A stretch of 64,000 nucleotides of DNA from Allopusillimonas sp048270225 (GCA_048270225.1 JBLWTG010000007.1:155180-219179); one strand, 5' to 3'. Positions 17,648-26,655 are shown, counted from the first letter of the stretch. Numbers and translations: made by a program. Notes: generated by a model from the letters alone, not told the origin.

Positions 17648-18634
17648 ATGCGTCGATCGCTCCTTTCCATGTCCCTGGTCATTGCCGCAGTGCTCTCACC
17701 TGCCATCAGCCCCACGCTGGCCACGGCAGCGGACGGCCCTCCATCCTCGATCAGTCATTTCCAGGCCGGTTACTACCATTTCAAGATCGGCGAGATCGAG
17801 ATCATCGCACTATCTGATGGCACGCTACCGATCCCCGCGGACAAGCTGCTTACGAACGTCCGGACCGGCGAGGTCGCATCGCGCCTTGCGCACACATACC
17901 AGAGCACGGATGTCCAGGCGTCCATCAATGCGTTCCTAATCAAGGCCGGTGACCGGCTCATTATGGTAGACGCCGGCACGGGCGAACTTTATGGTCCCAA
18001 TCTGAACAAGTTGGGCGCAAGCCTCAAGTCTGCGGGCTACAAACCGGAACAAATCACCGACATCCTGATCACTCACATCCACACAGACCACACCGGCGGC
18101 CTGATGGATGGCCATCGCATGGTTTTCCCCAACGCAACCCTGCACATTGAGCAAAAGGAAATCGACTACTGGTTAAATCCGGATCATCGCAAACAAGCAC
18201 CTGAATCGATGAAGAAGTACTTCGACGAAGCATCCGCCAAAGTCCAGCCCTACGTGGATGCAGGGAAAGTGAAGCCATTCAGCGGGGAAACCTTGCTGTT
18301 CCCAGGAATCCGATCCATTCCTGCCCCCGGCCACACACCAGGTCATACCCTCTATTCACTCGAGAGCCAGGGAAAGAAACTCGTGTTCTGGGGAGATCTG
18401 CTTCATGTCGCGGAAGTGCAACTTCCCCGACCGGATGTCACGATCGTCTTTGACGTGGACCCCAAAGCTGCCGCAGCCACCCGCAAAAAGGTGCTCGCAG
18501 ACGCAGCGAAGGGCGGCTATTGGATCGCGGGAGACCACGTATCATTTCCCGGTGTGGGACATGTGCAGGTCGCTGGGGACGGATACCGCTGGATTCCCAT
18601 TACCTATATCAATGATTATTACAAGAGGAAGTAA
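17648..18634 (+). CDS. Exported metallo-beta-lactamase-fold hydrolase
   Basis: 328 residues from ATG 17648 (AAGGAAA upstream). MRRSLLSMSLVIAAVLSPA to ATAA is a clear Sec signal peptide, so the enzyme is periplasmic. Zinc motif THIHTDHTGG (His143, His145, Asp147, His148), then PAPGHTPGH (third His), FWGDLLH (bridging Asp) and GDHVSFPG near the end. The closest recognisable group is the periplasmic MBL branch seen in Burkholderiales and Pseudomonas (quorum-quenching lactonase or organophosphate-hydrolase-like), not antibiotic beta-lactamases. Convergent with the M81 gene at 18664 (29 bp apart) and controlled presumably by the divergent LysR. Confidence 0.88.
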   Translation: MRRSLLSMSLVIAAVLSPAISPTLATAADGPPSSISHFQAGYYHFKIGEIEIIALSDGTLPIPADKLLTNVRTGEVASRLAHTYQSTDVQASINAFLIKAGDRLIMVDAGTGELYGPNLNKLGASLKSAGYKPEQITDILITHIHTDHTGGLMDGHRMVFPNATLHIEQKEIDYWLNPDHRKQAPESMKKYFDEASAKVQPYVDAGKVKPFSGETLLFPGIRSIPAPGHTPGHTLYSLESQGKKLVFWGDLLHVAEVQLPRPDVTIVFDVDPKAAAATRKKVLADAAKGGYWIAGDHVSFPGVGHVQVAGDGYRWIPITYINDYYKRK

Positions 18635-18663
18635 GTGAACATCTAGACCGCGTCGGCGCCAGT

Positions 18664-20157
18664 TCATTTTCCAGCAAAAAATGGCCCTAAAGGACCAATA
18701 CGCAAGCCGGCTCTTAGACGCCGCCAGGGAAGATCAGCTGGGTCCGCCACGACGGCTCCGGGTGCCTTTGCGATGAGCGTCGCCTGCGCGATAGAATCAA
18801 AATCCGCACGAAAGTGAACAGAGCTTTTATTTACCAGTATTTTCATCTTCTCAGGATCAAGACCCACTACTCGATATAGGTTCCGATCCATCATCTGAGG
18901 GGGATGCTCCGAACTCACCACCACCGAGACTCCCCCGATTTTCAACAGCGCAGCGGGCCCTAGTTTCACGTCCATGCCGTTCAACATCGGCCCGCCGAAG
19001 CGACACACGCCGTCTGATAGGGTGACGACCTCAAATACGCCCCGAAAGCGTTCGCCATCGGGAAGGCCGGACTCTCCTCCAAGAGGGATGTCGATCAAAG
19101 CACCAATGCCGCTTTCGTGAGCACATCGCGCTGCGTCAGGGTCATACACGACGCCAAAAGCAGCGTCTTGAGCATTCTTGGATATCAGTGCACGCAGCAT
19201 ACCGGTCGTGTTCGACTCCCCTCCTGCACCGGGGTTATCCTGCGTGTCGGCGATAACTACAGGCTTCGAAGCCGTCTTTGATAACCGCAGCGCCTGCTCG
19301 ACCGCCGCCTCCGGCGACAAGAAATGCGCCTGCCAGGATGCCTCAGAGGCTACAAGTTCGTCCGCCAAAACCGTTACGGCACGATCCGCCTCTCTCTCAT
19401 CCGCACTGTAGCCCCAGATTGTCGGACCACACTCAGGAAAGTCTGCAGCGGGAAATCCCAAGGCAAATGAAAGCGAGGCCAGTCCGGCGCCCTCAATCGC
19501 CTCAAGCCGCCGATATGCCCCATACGCCGGTTCTACAAGCGTACACATGGAATTCAAAGGAATCAAAAAGGGGAGTTTGCGCCACGCACAATGCCAACGC
19601 GAACCATTGAGCCGCTCGCGCATCAGCTTCGCAGCACGCTGTCCGGTAATCGCCATGTCTACATGAGGGTACGTACGATAGCCCACGATCGCATCGGCAA
19701 GTCGCAACATCCGCTCAGTGACATTCGCGTGAAGGTCCACTGTGGCGATGATAGTCACGTCGTCTCCCACGACTCGCCTCAATCGCTCCAGCAGTTCACC
19801 CTCTCCATCGTCGGCTTGCTCGGCTACCATAGCTCCATGCAAATCCAGGTAGATCGCGTCAGCCTGTTCAATGCGGGCAGCCTGGACGATTTCTCCGGCG
19901 ATGCGCTCGAACGCGTCGTGCTGCACCTCTGCGGAAGGCCCCGCACCGGCCCATACGACAGGCACAAGTTGGTGACCGTCTCGCTCAATCTCCTTGATGA
20001 AGCCGCCAACCGGAATGTTCACCTCCCGTAAGGTCAACATTTCCCGTCCACGCTTCAGGGCTGGAAAAGTTTCGCCATTGACAAAATTCTCGTAACCCGC
20101 GTGGAGGGCGACAAAAGTGTTCGTTTCATGTTGGAAACCAGCAAGGAGTATTTTCAT
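18664..20157 (-). CDS. M81-family (MlrC-like) metallopeptidase, second copy
   Basis: 497 residues. Standard M81 motifs: LAGFQHETNTF (with the usual His), YLDLHGAMVAEQADDGEGE, TVDLHANVTERML, YRTYPHVDMAITG, DTQDNPGAGGESNTT, SSVHFRADFDS. Clearly homologous along its length to the protein at 10470. No signal peptide, so cytosolic hydrolysis of an imported amide or peptide derivative is expected. It is divergent from the MFS permease at 20745, with two candidate GntR-type boxes in the ~590-bp interval; joint control is plausible. No strong ribosome site is visible before ATG 20157. Confidence 0.9.
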   Translation of the reverse strand: MKILLAGFQHETNTFVALHAGYENFVNGETFPALKRGREMLTLREVNIPVGGFIKEIERDGHQLVPVVWAGAGPSAEVQHDAFERIAGEIVQAARIEQADAIYLDLHGAMVAEQADDGEGELLERLRRVVGDDVTIIATVDLHANVTERMLRLADAIVGYRTYPHVDMAITGQRAAKLMRERLNGSRWHCAWRKLPFLIPLNSMCTLVEPAYGAYRRLEAIEGAGLASLSFALGFPAADFPECGPTIWGYSADEREADRAVTVLADELVASEASWQAHFLSPEAAVEQALRLSKTASKPVVIADTQDNPGAGGESNTTGMLRALISKNAQDAAFGVVYDPDAARCAHESGIGALIDIPLGGESGLPDGERFRGVFEVVTLSDGVCRFGGPMLNGMDVKLGPAALLKIGGVSVVVSSEHPPQMMDRNLYRVVGLDPEKMKILVNKSSVHFRADFDSIAQATLIAKAPGAVVADPADLPWRRLRAGLRIGPLGPFFAGK

Positions 20158-20744
20158 ATGGATTTCGGGATAGTACGAGAGTAGCCAGACACCGTGTCTG
20201 TCAATTGGCCAATAGCCGGGCAGTGTGCATCAAGCGGCAATAGTGCTTGGTACGGCGGCAGCGGCTCTACATAGGGTTTGTTGTCAGATACAACAATGCA
20301 ACGTCCGTCAAGGCATCGGCTCCAGAAAGCGGGCCAAATGAAAGTTGTTTTCGGCAAAAAATCGCGTTCCGGATCTACACCATGTAATGGCGTAATCGTG
20401 ATGCCCAACTAACATATCAATTGTCGTCAATATAAATTTTAGTCTCAAACACTTAACGCGGGCAAGCACAAAACGAGAATAGTAAAAACCCGTATTGATC
20501 AATCAGCAACCAAGGAGAATGATTAGCACTCTTCTGACATATCAGTTGAGTATCAATAAGATTAAATGTCGATATCACCGTGATGGCCGCGCTACGAGTC
20601 ATTTATTTATATACCGATAAATTTGAAGCCAATTCCGAAGTTGCCAAATCCAGTCGACACAAAGGGCTACTGGCGACATCAGCCTTTTCGACGTGCAGGC
20701 CGCCTACGCTGGCGGGGCCGTCACCACTCCTATGGAGCAACCCA
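20158..20744. other. 587-bp intergenic region between divergent M81 and MFS genes
   Basis: I see no supportable gene. The region contains a TAACATATCA box at 20410-20419 and the two-box element at 20535-20555. Open frames extending upstream of the MFS start at 20745 are in-frame but have no ribosome site and no match to the paralogue's N-terminus. The remainder is unexplained. Confidence 0.5.
20535..20555. promoter_or_regulatory. Candidate GntR-type operator, copy 2
   Basis: TGACATATCA at 20535-20544 and TGAGTATCA at 20547-20555, the same spacing and nearly the same bases as at 3245-3265. A third related box, TAACATATCA, is at 20410. Both two-box elements lie upstream of the two closely related MFS genes, 190 bases in this case. 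Confidence 0.5.
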
Positions 20745-22073
20745 ATGACAGACACACTGCTTTCGCAATCCGGCCAGCAAGCCCTATTCAGGAAGATTAG
20801 TTGGCGGCTACTCCCGTTCCTCACCCTGTGTTACGTATTTGCCTACCTGGACAGAATAAATATTGGATTCGCCAAGATTCAGATGCAGGCGGACGTCGGC
20901 TTGAGCGATGCTGCCTACGGGTTAGGAGCGGGGATATTCTTCCTGAGCTACATGCTTTTCGAAATTCCCAGCAACCTGCTTCTCCCACGGCTAGGCGCTC
21001 GCCGCACCTTCAGCCGCATCATGATCCTATGGGGCCTTACTTCGGCATCGATGCTCTTCGTAACCAGCCCCAACCAGTTTTATGCGCTGCGGTTACTGCT
21101 GGGTGTATTCGAAGCCGGCTTCGCACCGGGACTGATTTTCTATATGACTTATTGGTATCCTGAAAACCGGATGGCCAGGGCAATCACGATCATTATGCTG
21201 TGTGGTCCGATCGGCGGCATTGTTGGCGCTCCGCTGTCCACTGGCTTGATGACCGCGCTGGATGCAGTCGGTGGCTTGTCGGGATGGCAATGGATGTTTC
21301 TTTGCGAAGGGCTGCCGTGTATCGTTCTCGGCCTCATTGCCTTGCGCCTGATTGTTGATCGCCCTGCAGACGCCAAATGGCTGAGCAACGACGAAAAAAA
21401 CTATCTTGCAGCCCAACTGCAACGCAGTAGCAACGGCGATTCCCGTAAGCACCATTCCTTCAAGCAGGTCATCAGCGATCCGCGCGTTCTGTTGCTGGGT
21501 ATAGCCTACTTCTGCATTATCTGTGGACACTACACCGTCAGTTTTTGGCTGCCAACGATGCTGAAGAATGCTGGAGTAACGAGCACCATGCAAATCGGCC
21601 TCTATGCCGCCATTCCCTATGTCTTTGCGATATTCGCAATGCTTTGGTGGGCACGCCGCTCCGACCGACTAGGAGAGCGGCGCTGGCATAGTGCTTCGAT
21701 GCTGGCGTTGGCCGCCGTCACACTCTTGATTGCGGCGCTCAATGGGTCAAGTCTCGTCATCACACTTGTCAGTATTACCGTTGCCACTGCAGCCTTATGG
21801 GCTGCCTACACCGTATTCTGGGCAATGCCGTCGGACTACATGAAAGGAGACTCTGCAGCCGGTGGAATCGCTCTCATCAACACGATCGGGGCGTTCGGAG
21901 GATTCTTCAGCCCCACGCTCATCGGCTACGTCAAAACGCTCACGGGAACCATGGAATCTGGTCTGCTTGCCATGGTTGGGGTGTTGACTATCGGACTCGT
22001 TCTGATCCTGGTAAACCGCCTGCCCTCCCCCATTCGTAAGGAAAACCTGCCCGTCGAGCTTCGCTCATCATGA
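20745..22073 (+). CDS. MFS transporter, ACS family (close paralogue of the 3891 permease)
   Basis: 442 residues from ATG 20745, which aligns with the start of its paralogue and has GGAG upstream. Nearly every motif is shared with the permease at 3891 (ISWRLLPFLTLCYVFAYLD, GARRTFSRIMILWGLTSAS, HYTVSFWLPT, TVFWAMPSDY), and the DNA is visibly similar too, indicating a recent duplication or exchange. Twelve hydrophobic segments; expected to import an organic anion. Its neighbours differ from those of the paralogue: here an M81 hydrolase (divergent) and a GntR regulator (downstream), so substrate specificity may have shifted. Confidence 0.92.
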   Translation: MTDTLLSQSGQQALFRKISWRLLPFLTLCYVFAYLDRINIGFAKIQMQADVGLSDAAYGLGAGIFFLSYMLFEIPSNLLLPRLGARRTFSRIMILWGLTSASMLFVTSPNQFYALRLLLGVFEAGFAPGLIFYMTYWYPENRMARAITIIMLCGPIGGIVGAPLSTGLMTALDAVGGLSGWQWMFLCEGLPCIVLGLIALRLIVDRPADAKWLSNDEKNYLAAQLQRSSNGDSRKHHSFKQVISDPRVLLLGIAYFCIICGHYTVSFWLPTMLKNAGVTSTMQIGLYAAIPYVFAIFAMLWWARRSDRLGERRWHSASMLALAAVTLLIAALNGSSLVITLVSITVATAALWAAYTVFWAMPSDYMKGDSAAGGIALINTIGAFGGFFSPTLIGYVKTLTGTMESGLLAMVGVLTIGLVLILVNRLPSPIRKENLPVELRSS

Positions 22074-22099
22074 CGATGCGTGGCCTATGGCAACGTAAT

Positions 22100-22123
22100 A
22101 AATCTGAAATCCACTACAGATTT
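22100..22123. promoter_or_regulatory. Inverted repeat upstream of gntR
   Basis: AAATCTG-N10-CAGATTT, located about 40 bases upstream of the start of the GntR gene at 22164. The size and position fit an autoregulatory operator; it does not match the TGAYATATCA boxes found elsewhere. Confidence 0.4.
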
Positions 22124-22163
22124 CCTTAGAATAAAGCTTCGGGTGAACTAAGGAGATTCCGCG

Positions 22164-22862
22164 TTGAAACGAAATACACCTTCCTTTAAGGAAGATGATG
22201 CCGCCAAAGATCAGTTTCAAACTGATATCGCATTCTCGTGCATCGAGCAGATGATCGTCACCCGCCATCTGCCTCCAGGCGACGTTGTATCCGAAATGCA
22301 ATTGGCCGATCAACTCCAAATGGGGCGGACGCCCGTCCGCGAGGCGCTTCAACGTCTGCGCCAATTGGGATTTGTCGAAATGCGTCCGCGTCGTGGAACC
22401 CTGATCTGCAGCATAGACGTCCGACAACAACTGGAACTGCTCGAAGTGCGTCGTCCGCTTGAGGCATTAGTCGTCAGATGCGCCTGCGCCCGGGCAAGCG
22501 CGGATGAGCGCAGCGAATTAAAGAATTTGGCAAAGCGGTTCCTCGAAGCAGCCAGAAAGAAGAATGTGGAGAACTATTTCGAGATCAACCGCACCATTCA
22601 CCAAGCGCAGGTCCTCGCTGCACATAACGCTATGCTGACCAGTACGATGCTGCCGATCCACGCTCAATCGCGACGTTTCTGGTATCAGACAATTCAGGAA
22701 GCCAATGCCTTTCTGGATGCTGCAAAATTGCATGCGAGCGTGCTCGACGGCATCGCCGCGAACGTTCCGGGCGACGCAGTCAAGGCCTCTGATGAGCTCA
22801 TGGGTTTGCTCGATCGCCTGACCAGGGCGGCACTCGACGCGTTCTCAACTCATAGTCGCTGA
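22164..22862 (+). CDS. GntR-family regulator (FCD type) with TTG start
   Basis: 232 residues. The start is TTG 22164: AAGGAG lies eight bases upstream and no ATG occurs before the DNA-binding domain. Winged helix-turn-helix: HLPPGDVVSEMQLADQLQMG, RTPVREALQRLRQLGFVE, RPRRGTLI; then an FCD helical domain (LEVRRPLEALVVRCA, FEINRTIHQAQVLAAHN, HASVLDGIAA). It is clearly related to the GntR protein at 24556-25224, with the same ligand-domain plan. It follows the MFS gene (90 bp gap) and ends three bases before the stop of the convergent acyl-CoA ligase. Confidence 0.9.
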   Translation: MKRNTPSFKEDDAAKDQFQTDIAFSCIEQMIVTRHLPPGDVVSEMQLADQLQMGRTPVREALQRLRQLGFVEMRPRRGTLICSIDVRQQLELLEVRRPLEALVVRCACARASADERSELKNLAKRFLEAARKKNVENYFEINRTIHQAQVLAAHNAMLTSTMLPIHAQSRRFWYQTIQEANAFLDAAKLHASVLDGIAANVPGDAVKASDELMGLLDRLTRAALDAFSTHSR

Positions 22863-22865
22863 GCC

Positions 22866-24494
22866 CTATGAAGGGCAGAATGTTTCGGACGCCTGATTCC
22901 GCCAGGCTGCATACTGCTCTCGCAGCTGACGTCGTGCAATTTTGCCTACCGCGGTATGTGGAATGCTGGGAACAGCAATAAACGCCTCAGGCAGCTGCCA
23001 CTTGGAAAATCGGCCAAGCAGGTGGGACCGCAATGCCGCGTCCCTCACCTCGACACCTTTCGCGAAAACGACCAAAGCAAGCGGACGCTCACCCCATTTT
23101 TCGTGTGGAACGGCGATTACTGTGCACTCAAGGACCTCCGGCAGTTCCAGGATTGCGTCTTCCATGTCGTGCGGAGCGATCCATTCCCCACCAGATTTGA
23201 TCATGTCTTCTTTTCGCTCGAGCACGTGTAGACTACCGCTCGGATCGATATGACCGATATCGCCGGTGCGTAGCCATCCGTCTTCCGTCCACCGGTCCGA
23301 CAAATCGAGTTCATGGTATTGATCGGCCACACAGGCACCGCGTACCTGCACTTCGCCGATTGAAAATCCATCGTGCGGCAACACCGCAGTCTCAGCCATA
23401 ATCCGCACTTCGACGACGGCCATAGGCTTGCCCTGATTCAGACGCCAGTCACTTTCGCCAGCACCATCCGCCTGTGTGTGTTTGGGTCGCGGCCTGCTAA
23501 CTGTGATGACGCTCGCCGTTTCCGTCATTCCCCATCCCTGACGCAACGTGATGCCAAAGCGCTCCAGACGATCAAAAAGTTGTTTTGGAGGAGCAGCACC
23601 TCCTGTAATGATGACCATGGGAACAAGCTCAGCGGGCGCTCGCGCCGTTTCCTCAAGGCAGCACACGAGCTCATGCCACACTGTTGGAACGCCAGCCGAG
23701 AACGTGACTCGCTCGACCTGCATCAGCTCCAACAAGCTATGCGGGTCCACCTTGGGGCCAGGCAATACCAGCTTTGCCCCCGTGAGCGCCGCAGCGAAGG
23801 GAAGCCCCCAACCGTTGCCGTGAAACATGGGGACCACTGCCAGAATCGTATCGTCTCGGCCTATGCCGTAACCGTCTACCATGGCTTGCGACAGCGCGTG
23901 CATCACCAGGCCACGGTGAGAATACAACACTCCTTTCGGGCGCCCGGTGGAGCCGCCGGTATAACAGAGGGTGGCCGGGGCGTTTTCCTCAAGCTCGGGC
24001 AGCTTCACGTCGGATAGAACAGGCTGACCCAGCCAATCCTCATAAGTAGGAAAACCGCAAGGATCCATGTTCCCGTCATATTGGTGAACAAGAATCTTCT
24101 TGACCGTTTTGAGTCGTGGCAATATCTCAAGAACCTGAGATAACAGTACATCGTCTACGATTAATATCTTATCGCGCGCATGGTTGATAATGAAGACAAG
24201 ATCGTCATGGGACAGACGGTGGTTGATGGTATGCAATATGCCACCGGCAGCGGGCACACCAAAGTATGCTTCCAGGTGAACGTGATGATTCCACATCAAG
24301 GTTCCGACTGTCTCGCCTGGCTGTAGGTTTTCAGTTGCAAGCCTTATAGCCAGCCGGCGGCTGCGCGCCACAATGTCTGCGTAGCTGTGCCTGCGTAAAT
24401 TTCCGTTGAGCATCCTGGTGATGACTTCTGTCGCGCCGTACATGCTCTCTGCGCGGCCACTCAGCCAGTTGAGTGTCAAAGGAAAGTGCATCAT
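22866..24494 (-). CDS. AMP-forming acyl-CoA ligase
   Basis: 542 residues of the ANL superfamily. The phosphate loop is YTGGSTGRPKG (residues ~178-188; Gly-Ser in place of the usual Ser-Gly-Thr), followed by GWGMTE (A5), DGWLRTGDIG (A7), and the C-terminal catalytic Lys in VGKIARRQL. Length and the IDPSGSLHVLERKEDMIK hinge are typical of medium/long-chain fatty or aryl acid ligases. It converts a carboxylic acid, ATP and CoA into the acyl-CoA. Transcribed with or just downstream of the GntR gene (61 bp), and probably activates the acid imported by the TRAP system on the other side of that regulator. Confidence 0.92.
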   Translation of the reverse strand: MMHFPLTLNWLSGRAESMYGATEVITRMLNGNLRRHSYADIVARSRRLAIRLATENLQPGETVGTLMWNHHVHLEAYFGVPAAGGILHTINHRLSHDDLVFIINHARDKILIVDDVLLSQVLEILPRLKTVKKILVHQYDGNMDPCGFPTYEDWLGQPVLSDVKLPELEENAPATLCYTGGSTGRPKGVLYSHRGLVMHALSQAMVDGYGIGRDDTILAVVPMFHGNGWGLPFAAALTGAKLVLPGPKVDPHSLLELMQVERVTFSAGVPTVWHELVCCLEETARAPAELVPMVIITGGAAPPKQLFDRLERFGITLRQGWGMTETASVITVSRPRPKHTQADGAGESDWRLNQGKPMAVVEVRIMAETAVLPHDGFSIGEVQVRGACVADQYHELDLSDRWTEDGWLRTGDIGHIDPSGSLHVLERKEDMIKSGGEWIAPHDMEDAILELPEVLECTVIAVPHEKWGERPLALVVFAKGVEVRDAALRSHLLGRFSKWQLPEAFIAVPSIPHTAVGKIARRQLREQYAAWRNQASETFCPS

Positions 24495-24555
24495 GAGTTG
24501 TCTCCATTATCTCGGCCGCATCGGGACCAACTAGTCAATTTTGTGCTGCTCAATA

Positions 24556-25224
24556 TCACTGACGGTCGTATGGCGCAATGGTGGAACGGCAGAATTGTTC
24601 GAGATAATCTACGAGGCGCTCGGCATTCTGCACTGCTGCCTTTTCGTCCCCTACAGAAATGCTACGCATCAAATCAGCATGGGCCGCCCCCGCCGCGAGA
24701 AGGTCACCACAACGTTCGTAATGTGCATACCAAAACCGTCGTGAACGGGCATGAACCAGGGACATAACGCTCTGTATAAGCTCGTTTCCCGAAGCTTCTT
24801 CTACAGCGGCATGGTTACGACTCGTCGCCTGAAGAAACTCATCTCCATCACCTGACTTGGCGTTTTCTTCGATAGCCAACGCTAAATCGAGCATGGCTGC
24901 ACGTTGGCTCGAGTTAGCGCGAACCGCGGCACGGCTCGCTACCAACTTTTCAAGCGGGCGGCGTATCTCCAAGACTTGTAGCTGCATAGCGATGGTGACG
25001 TCCACCACCATGATGCCGCGCCGGGGAAGAACCGTTACCAGCCCCACCTGCGCTAGTTTCTGTAGTGCTTCCCGCACGGGCGTTCGGCCTAAATCGATCT
25101 GACGGGCCAACTCTGTTTCCGAAAGAATGCTGCCCCCGGCAATACGTCCGCGGATGATCATGTCTTCCAGCGCCTCGTAGGCAACATCTTTTAGCGGTTT
25201 TTCATGAGTAGCGTATGAGGTCAT
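24556..25224 (-). CDS. GntR-family regulator (FCD type), likely controller of the TRAP operon
   Basis: 222 residues from ATG 25224; an upstream in-frame TTG at 25233 is possible and neither start has a strong ribosome site. Winged helix-turn-helix: RIAGGSILSETELARQIDLG, RTPVREALQKLAQVGLVT, LPRRGIMV; FCD domain with LEIRRPLEKLVASRAA, FLQATSRNHAAVEEAS, HADLMRSIS. The closest relative in the window is the GntR protein at 22164. Divergent from dctP with ~280 bp between, where TGATATATCA and TGATGTATCA boxes lie; it is the most likely protein to bind them. Confidence 0.9.
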   Translation of the reverse strand: MTSYATHEKPLKDVAYEALEDMIIRGRIAGGSILSETELARQIDLGRTPVREALQKLAQVGLVTVLPRRGIMVVDVTIAMQLQVLEIRRPLEKLVASRAAVRANSSQRAAMLDLALAIEENAKSGDGDEFLQATSRNHAAVEEASGNELIQSVMSLVHARSRRFWYAHYERCGDLLAAGAAHADLMRSISVGDEKAAVQNAERLVDYLEQFCRSTIAPYDRQ

Positions 25225-25388
25225 AAGTGCCAAGAAAACTTCTATAAAAATTAGGTTAAACGCGTAAAGCAGCTCATTAATATATCACTTGATCTTCAAG
25301 CCGAATTATTTAATCACTGTATAGAGCTGATACAAAACTAGTGATAACCCGCATTATAAGCTCAGCAAGCATATCGTATCATCAGAGC

Positions 25389-25420
25389 TGATATATCATT
25401 CGTTTCCGATTGATGTATCA
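25389..25420. promoter_or_regulatory. Paired GntR-type boxes upstream of the TRAP operon
   Basis: TGATATATCA (25389-25398), a perfect palindrome, and TGATGTATCA (25411-25420), with starts 22 bases apart, i.e. on the same helix face. A weaker ATATCACTTGA lies at 25282-25292. They are 85-115 bases upstream of dctP and match the boxes at 3245 and 20535. Confidence 0.6.
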
Positions 25421-25503
25421 ATGTGCAGGGACCATTAGAAGTCATCACTAACCCACCAATTCAGACAGTAAGGCATGTGACCGAACTGCTCGAGGAGATC
25501 TTA

Positions 25504-26532
25504 ATGAAGTTGTTTTCACGAAGTATTTACGGCGCGCTTGCCATTGCTATTGCTGCCGCTGCGCCGACCCAGGCAGTTGCAGATAAGCCGCAGAGTTGGC
25601 GTGTCCAAAGCCTCTGGCAGTCCGGTACTGTTACCCAGCAAGCGTTCGAACGCTGGGCAAAAAGCGTAGCGGAGAGAACAGACGGCAAGATCAAAGTAAC
25701 GGCCCTGCCGACTGGTGCTGTAGTGGGTCCAAATGAAACCTTCGATGCAGTCGCTAGAGGCATCCTAAATGGGCAGCATTCGGCCGTTGTGTACTGGAGT
25801 GGAAAAAATCCTGCATTTGCCGTCCTCGGTGACTTGAATGCTGCTTACGATGACCCCAAGCTGGCCTATGAATATTTTTATGAGCACGGCGGGCTAGAGC
25901 TGTTGCGCGAAGCATACAAGCCCTACGGTCTATATCCCATTGGAGCGGTATGGTGGGGCGCAGAGTCTCTGCCTACGACTCGGAAGGTGTCTTCGCCCGA
26001 AGAATTGGCTGGCCTGAAAATCCGCCTTCCACAAGGCATGTCGTCGGACTTGTTTGCCCGATTTGGGGCTGTTCCTATCAACTTGCCTGGCTCCGAGGTT
26101 TTTAGTGCGCTCGATAGCGGCACGATTGAATCGACCGATTGGGGCACATTAAGCATGAATGATGAGCTGGGTTTTCACGATATCGCCAAATTTGAGATCT
26201 ATCCAGGCATCCACTCCACGCCTACGGGGGATATTTCAATTCCGCTGAAAGTATGGAACAAACTCGATGTCGATACGCAAAAAATCTTGGAGCAATCGGT
26301 AAAGGATTTTGCTGCAGACCTCTTGACTACGATCCAAAAGGCCGATGCAAAGGTCGCGCAGAAGCTTAAGGCTAGCGGCGTGGAGCTCGTTGACTGGAGC
26401 GTAGAAGATCGCAGGAAATTCCGCACGGCCGCCGTCGATATCTGGCATAAGTATGGCGAGCAGAATGACCTGTCGCACCGCGCCGTGGAAGGGCAAATCA
26501 AGTTCCTTCGCGACAAGGGTTTGATCGACTGA
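25504..26532 (+). CDS. dctP: TRAP transporter periplasmic solute-binding protein
   Basis: 342 residues from ATG 25504, with GAGGAG upstream. Signal peptide MKLFSRSIYGALAIAIAAAA to AVA. The mature protein shows the DctP fold: FERWAKSVAERTDGKIKVT, then KVSSPEELAGLKIRLPQG with the Arg that binds the substrate carboxylate, GAVPINLPGSEVFSALDSG, and ESTDWGTLSMND. The WGTLSMNDELGFHDIAKFEIYPG region resembles binders of larger carboxylates or ketoacids more than C4-dicarboxylate DctP. It delivers the ligand to DctQM. A stem-loop between this gene and dctQ probably raises its mRNA level over the membrane genes. Confidence 0.93.
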   Translation: MKLFSRSIYGALAIAIAAAAPTQAVADKPQSWRVQSLWQSGTVTQQAFERWAKSVAERTDGKIKVTALPTGAVVGPNETFDAVARGILNGQHSAVVYWSGKNPAFAVLGDLNAAYDDPKLAYEYFYEHGGLELLREAYKPYGLYPIGAVWWGAESLPTTRKVSSPEELAGLKIRLPQGMSSDLFARFGAVPINLPGSEVFSALDSGTIESTDWGTLSMNDELGFHDIAKFEIYPGIHSTPTGDISIPLKVWNKLDVDTQKILEQSVKDFAADLLTTIQKADAKVAQKLKASGVELVDWSVEDRRKFRTAAVDIWHKYGEQNDLSHRAVEGQIKFLRDKGLID

Positions 26533-26548
26533 TCTAGCCTGCCAACCA

Positions 26549-26577
26549 AGCGGCGACCTTACCCTGAGAGCGCCGCT
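26549..26577 (+). other. Intercistronic stem-loop between dctP and dctQ
   Basis: AGCGGCG-N15-CGCCGCT: seven GC-rich base pairs just after the dctP stop and 79 bases before dctQ. No T-run follows, so rather than a full terminator it is likely a 3-prime stabiliser or partial attenuator, as is common after abundant binding-protein genes. Confidence 0.5.
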
Positions 26578-26655
26578 CACTCCTGCGCTCGTTGAACAAG
26601 CCTTGTCCCCTGTGAGCTTAGGCATGGACACTCGCGCACTCTGGAATAAGCAATT

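Noticed and set aside
17648..18634. Antibiotic beta-lactamase
   Set aside because: The HxHxDH fold and signal peptide are present, but the C-terminal metal layout and context fit the lactonase/hydrolase branch, not class B beta-lactamases.
22942..24017. Long frames opposite the acyl-CoA ligase (up to 214 codons)
   Set aside because: Shadows of a G+C-rich coding gene; no motifs or ribosome sites.
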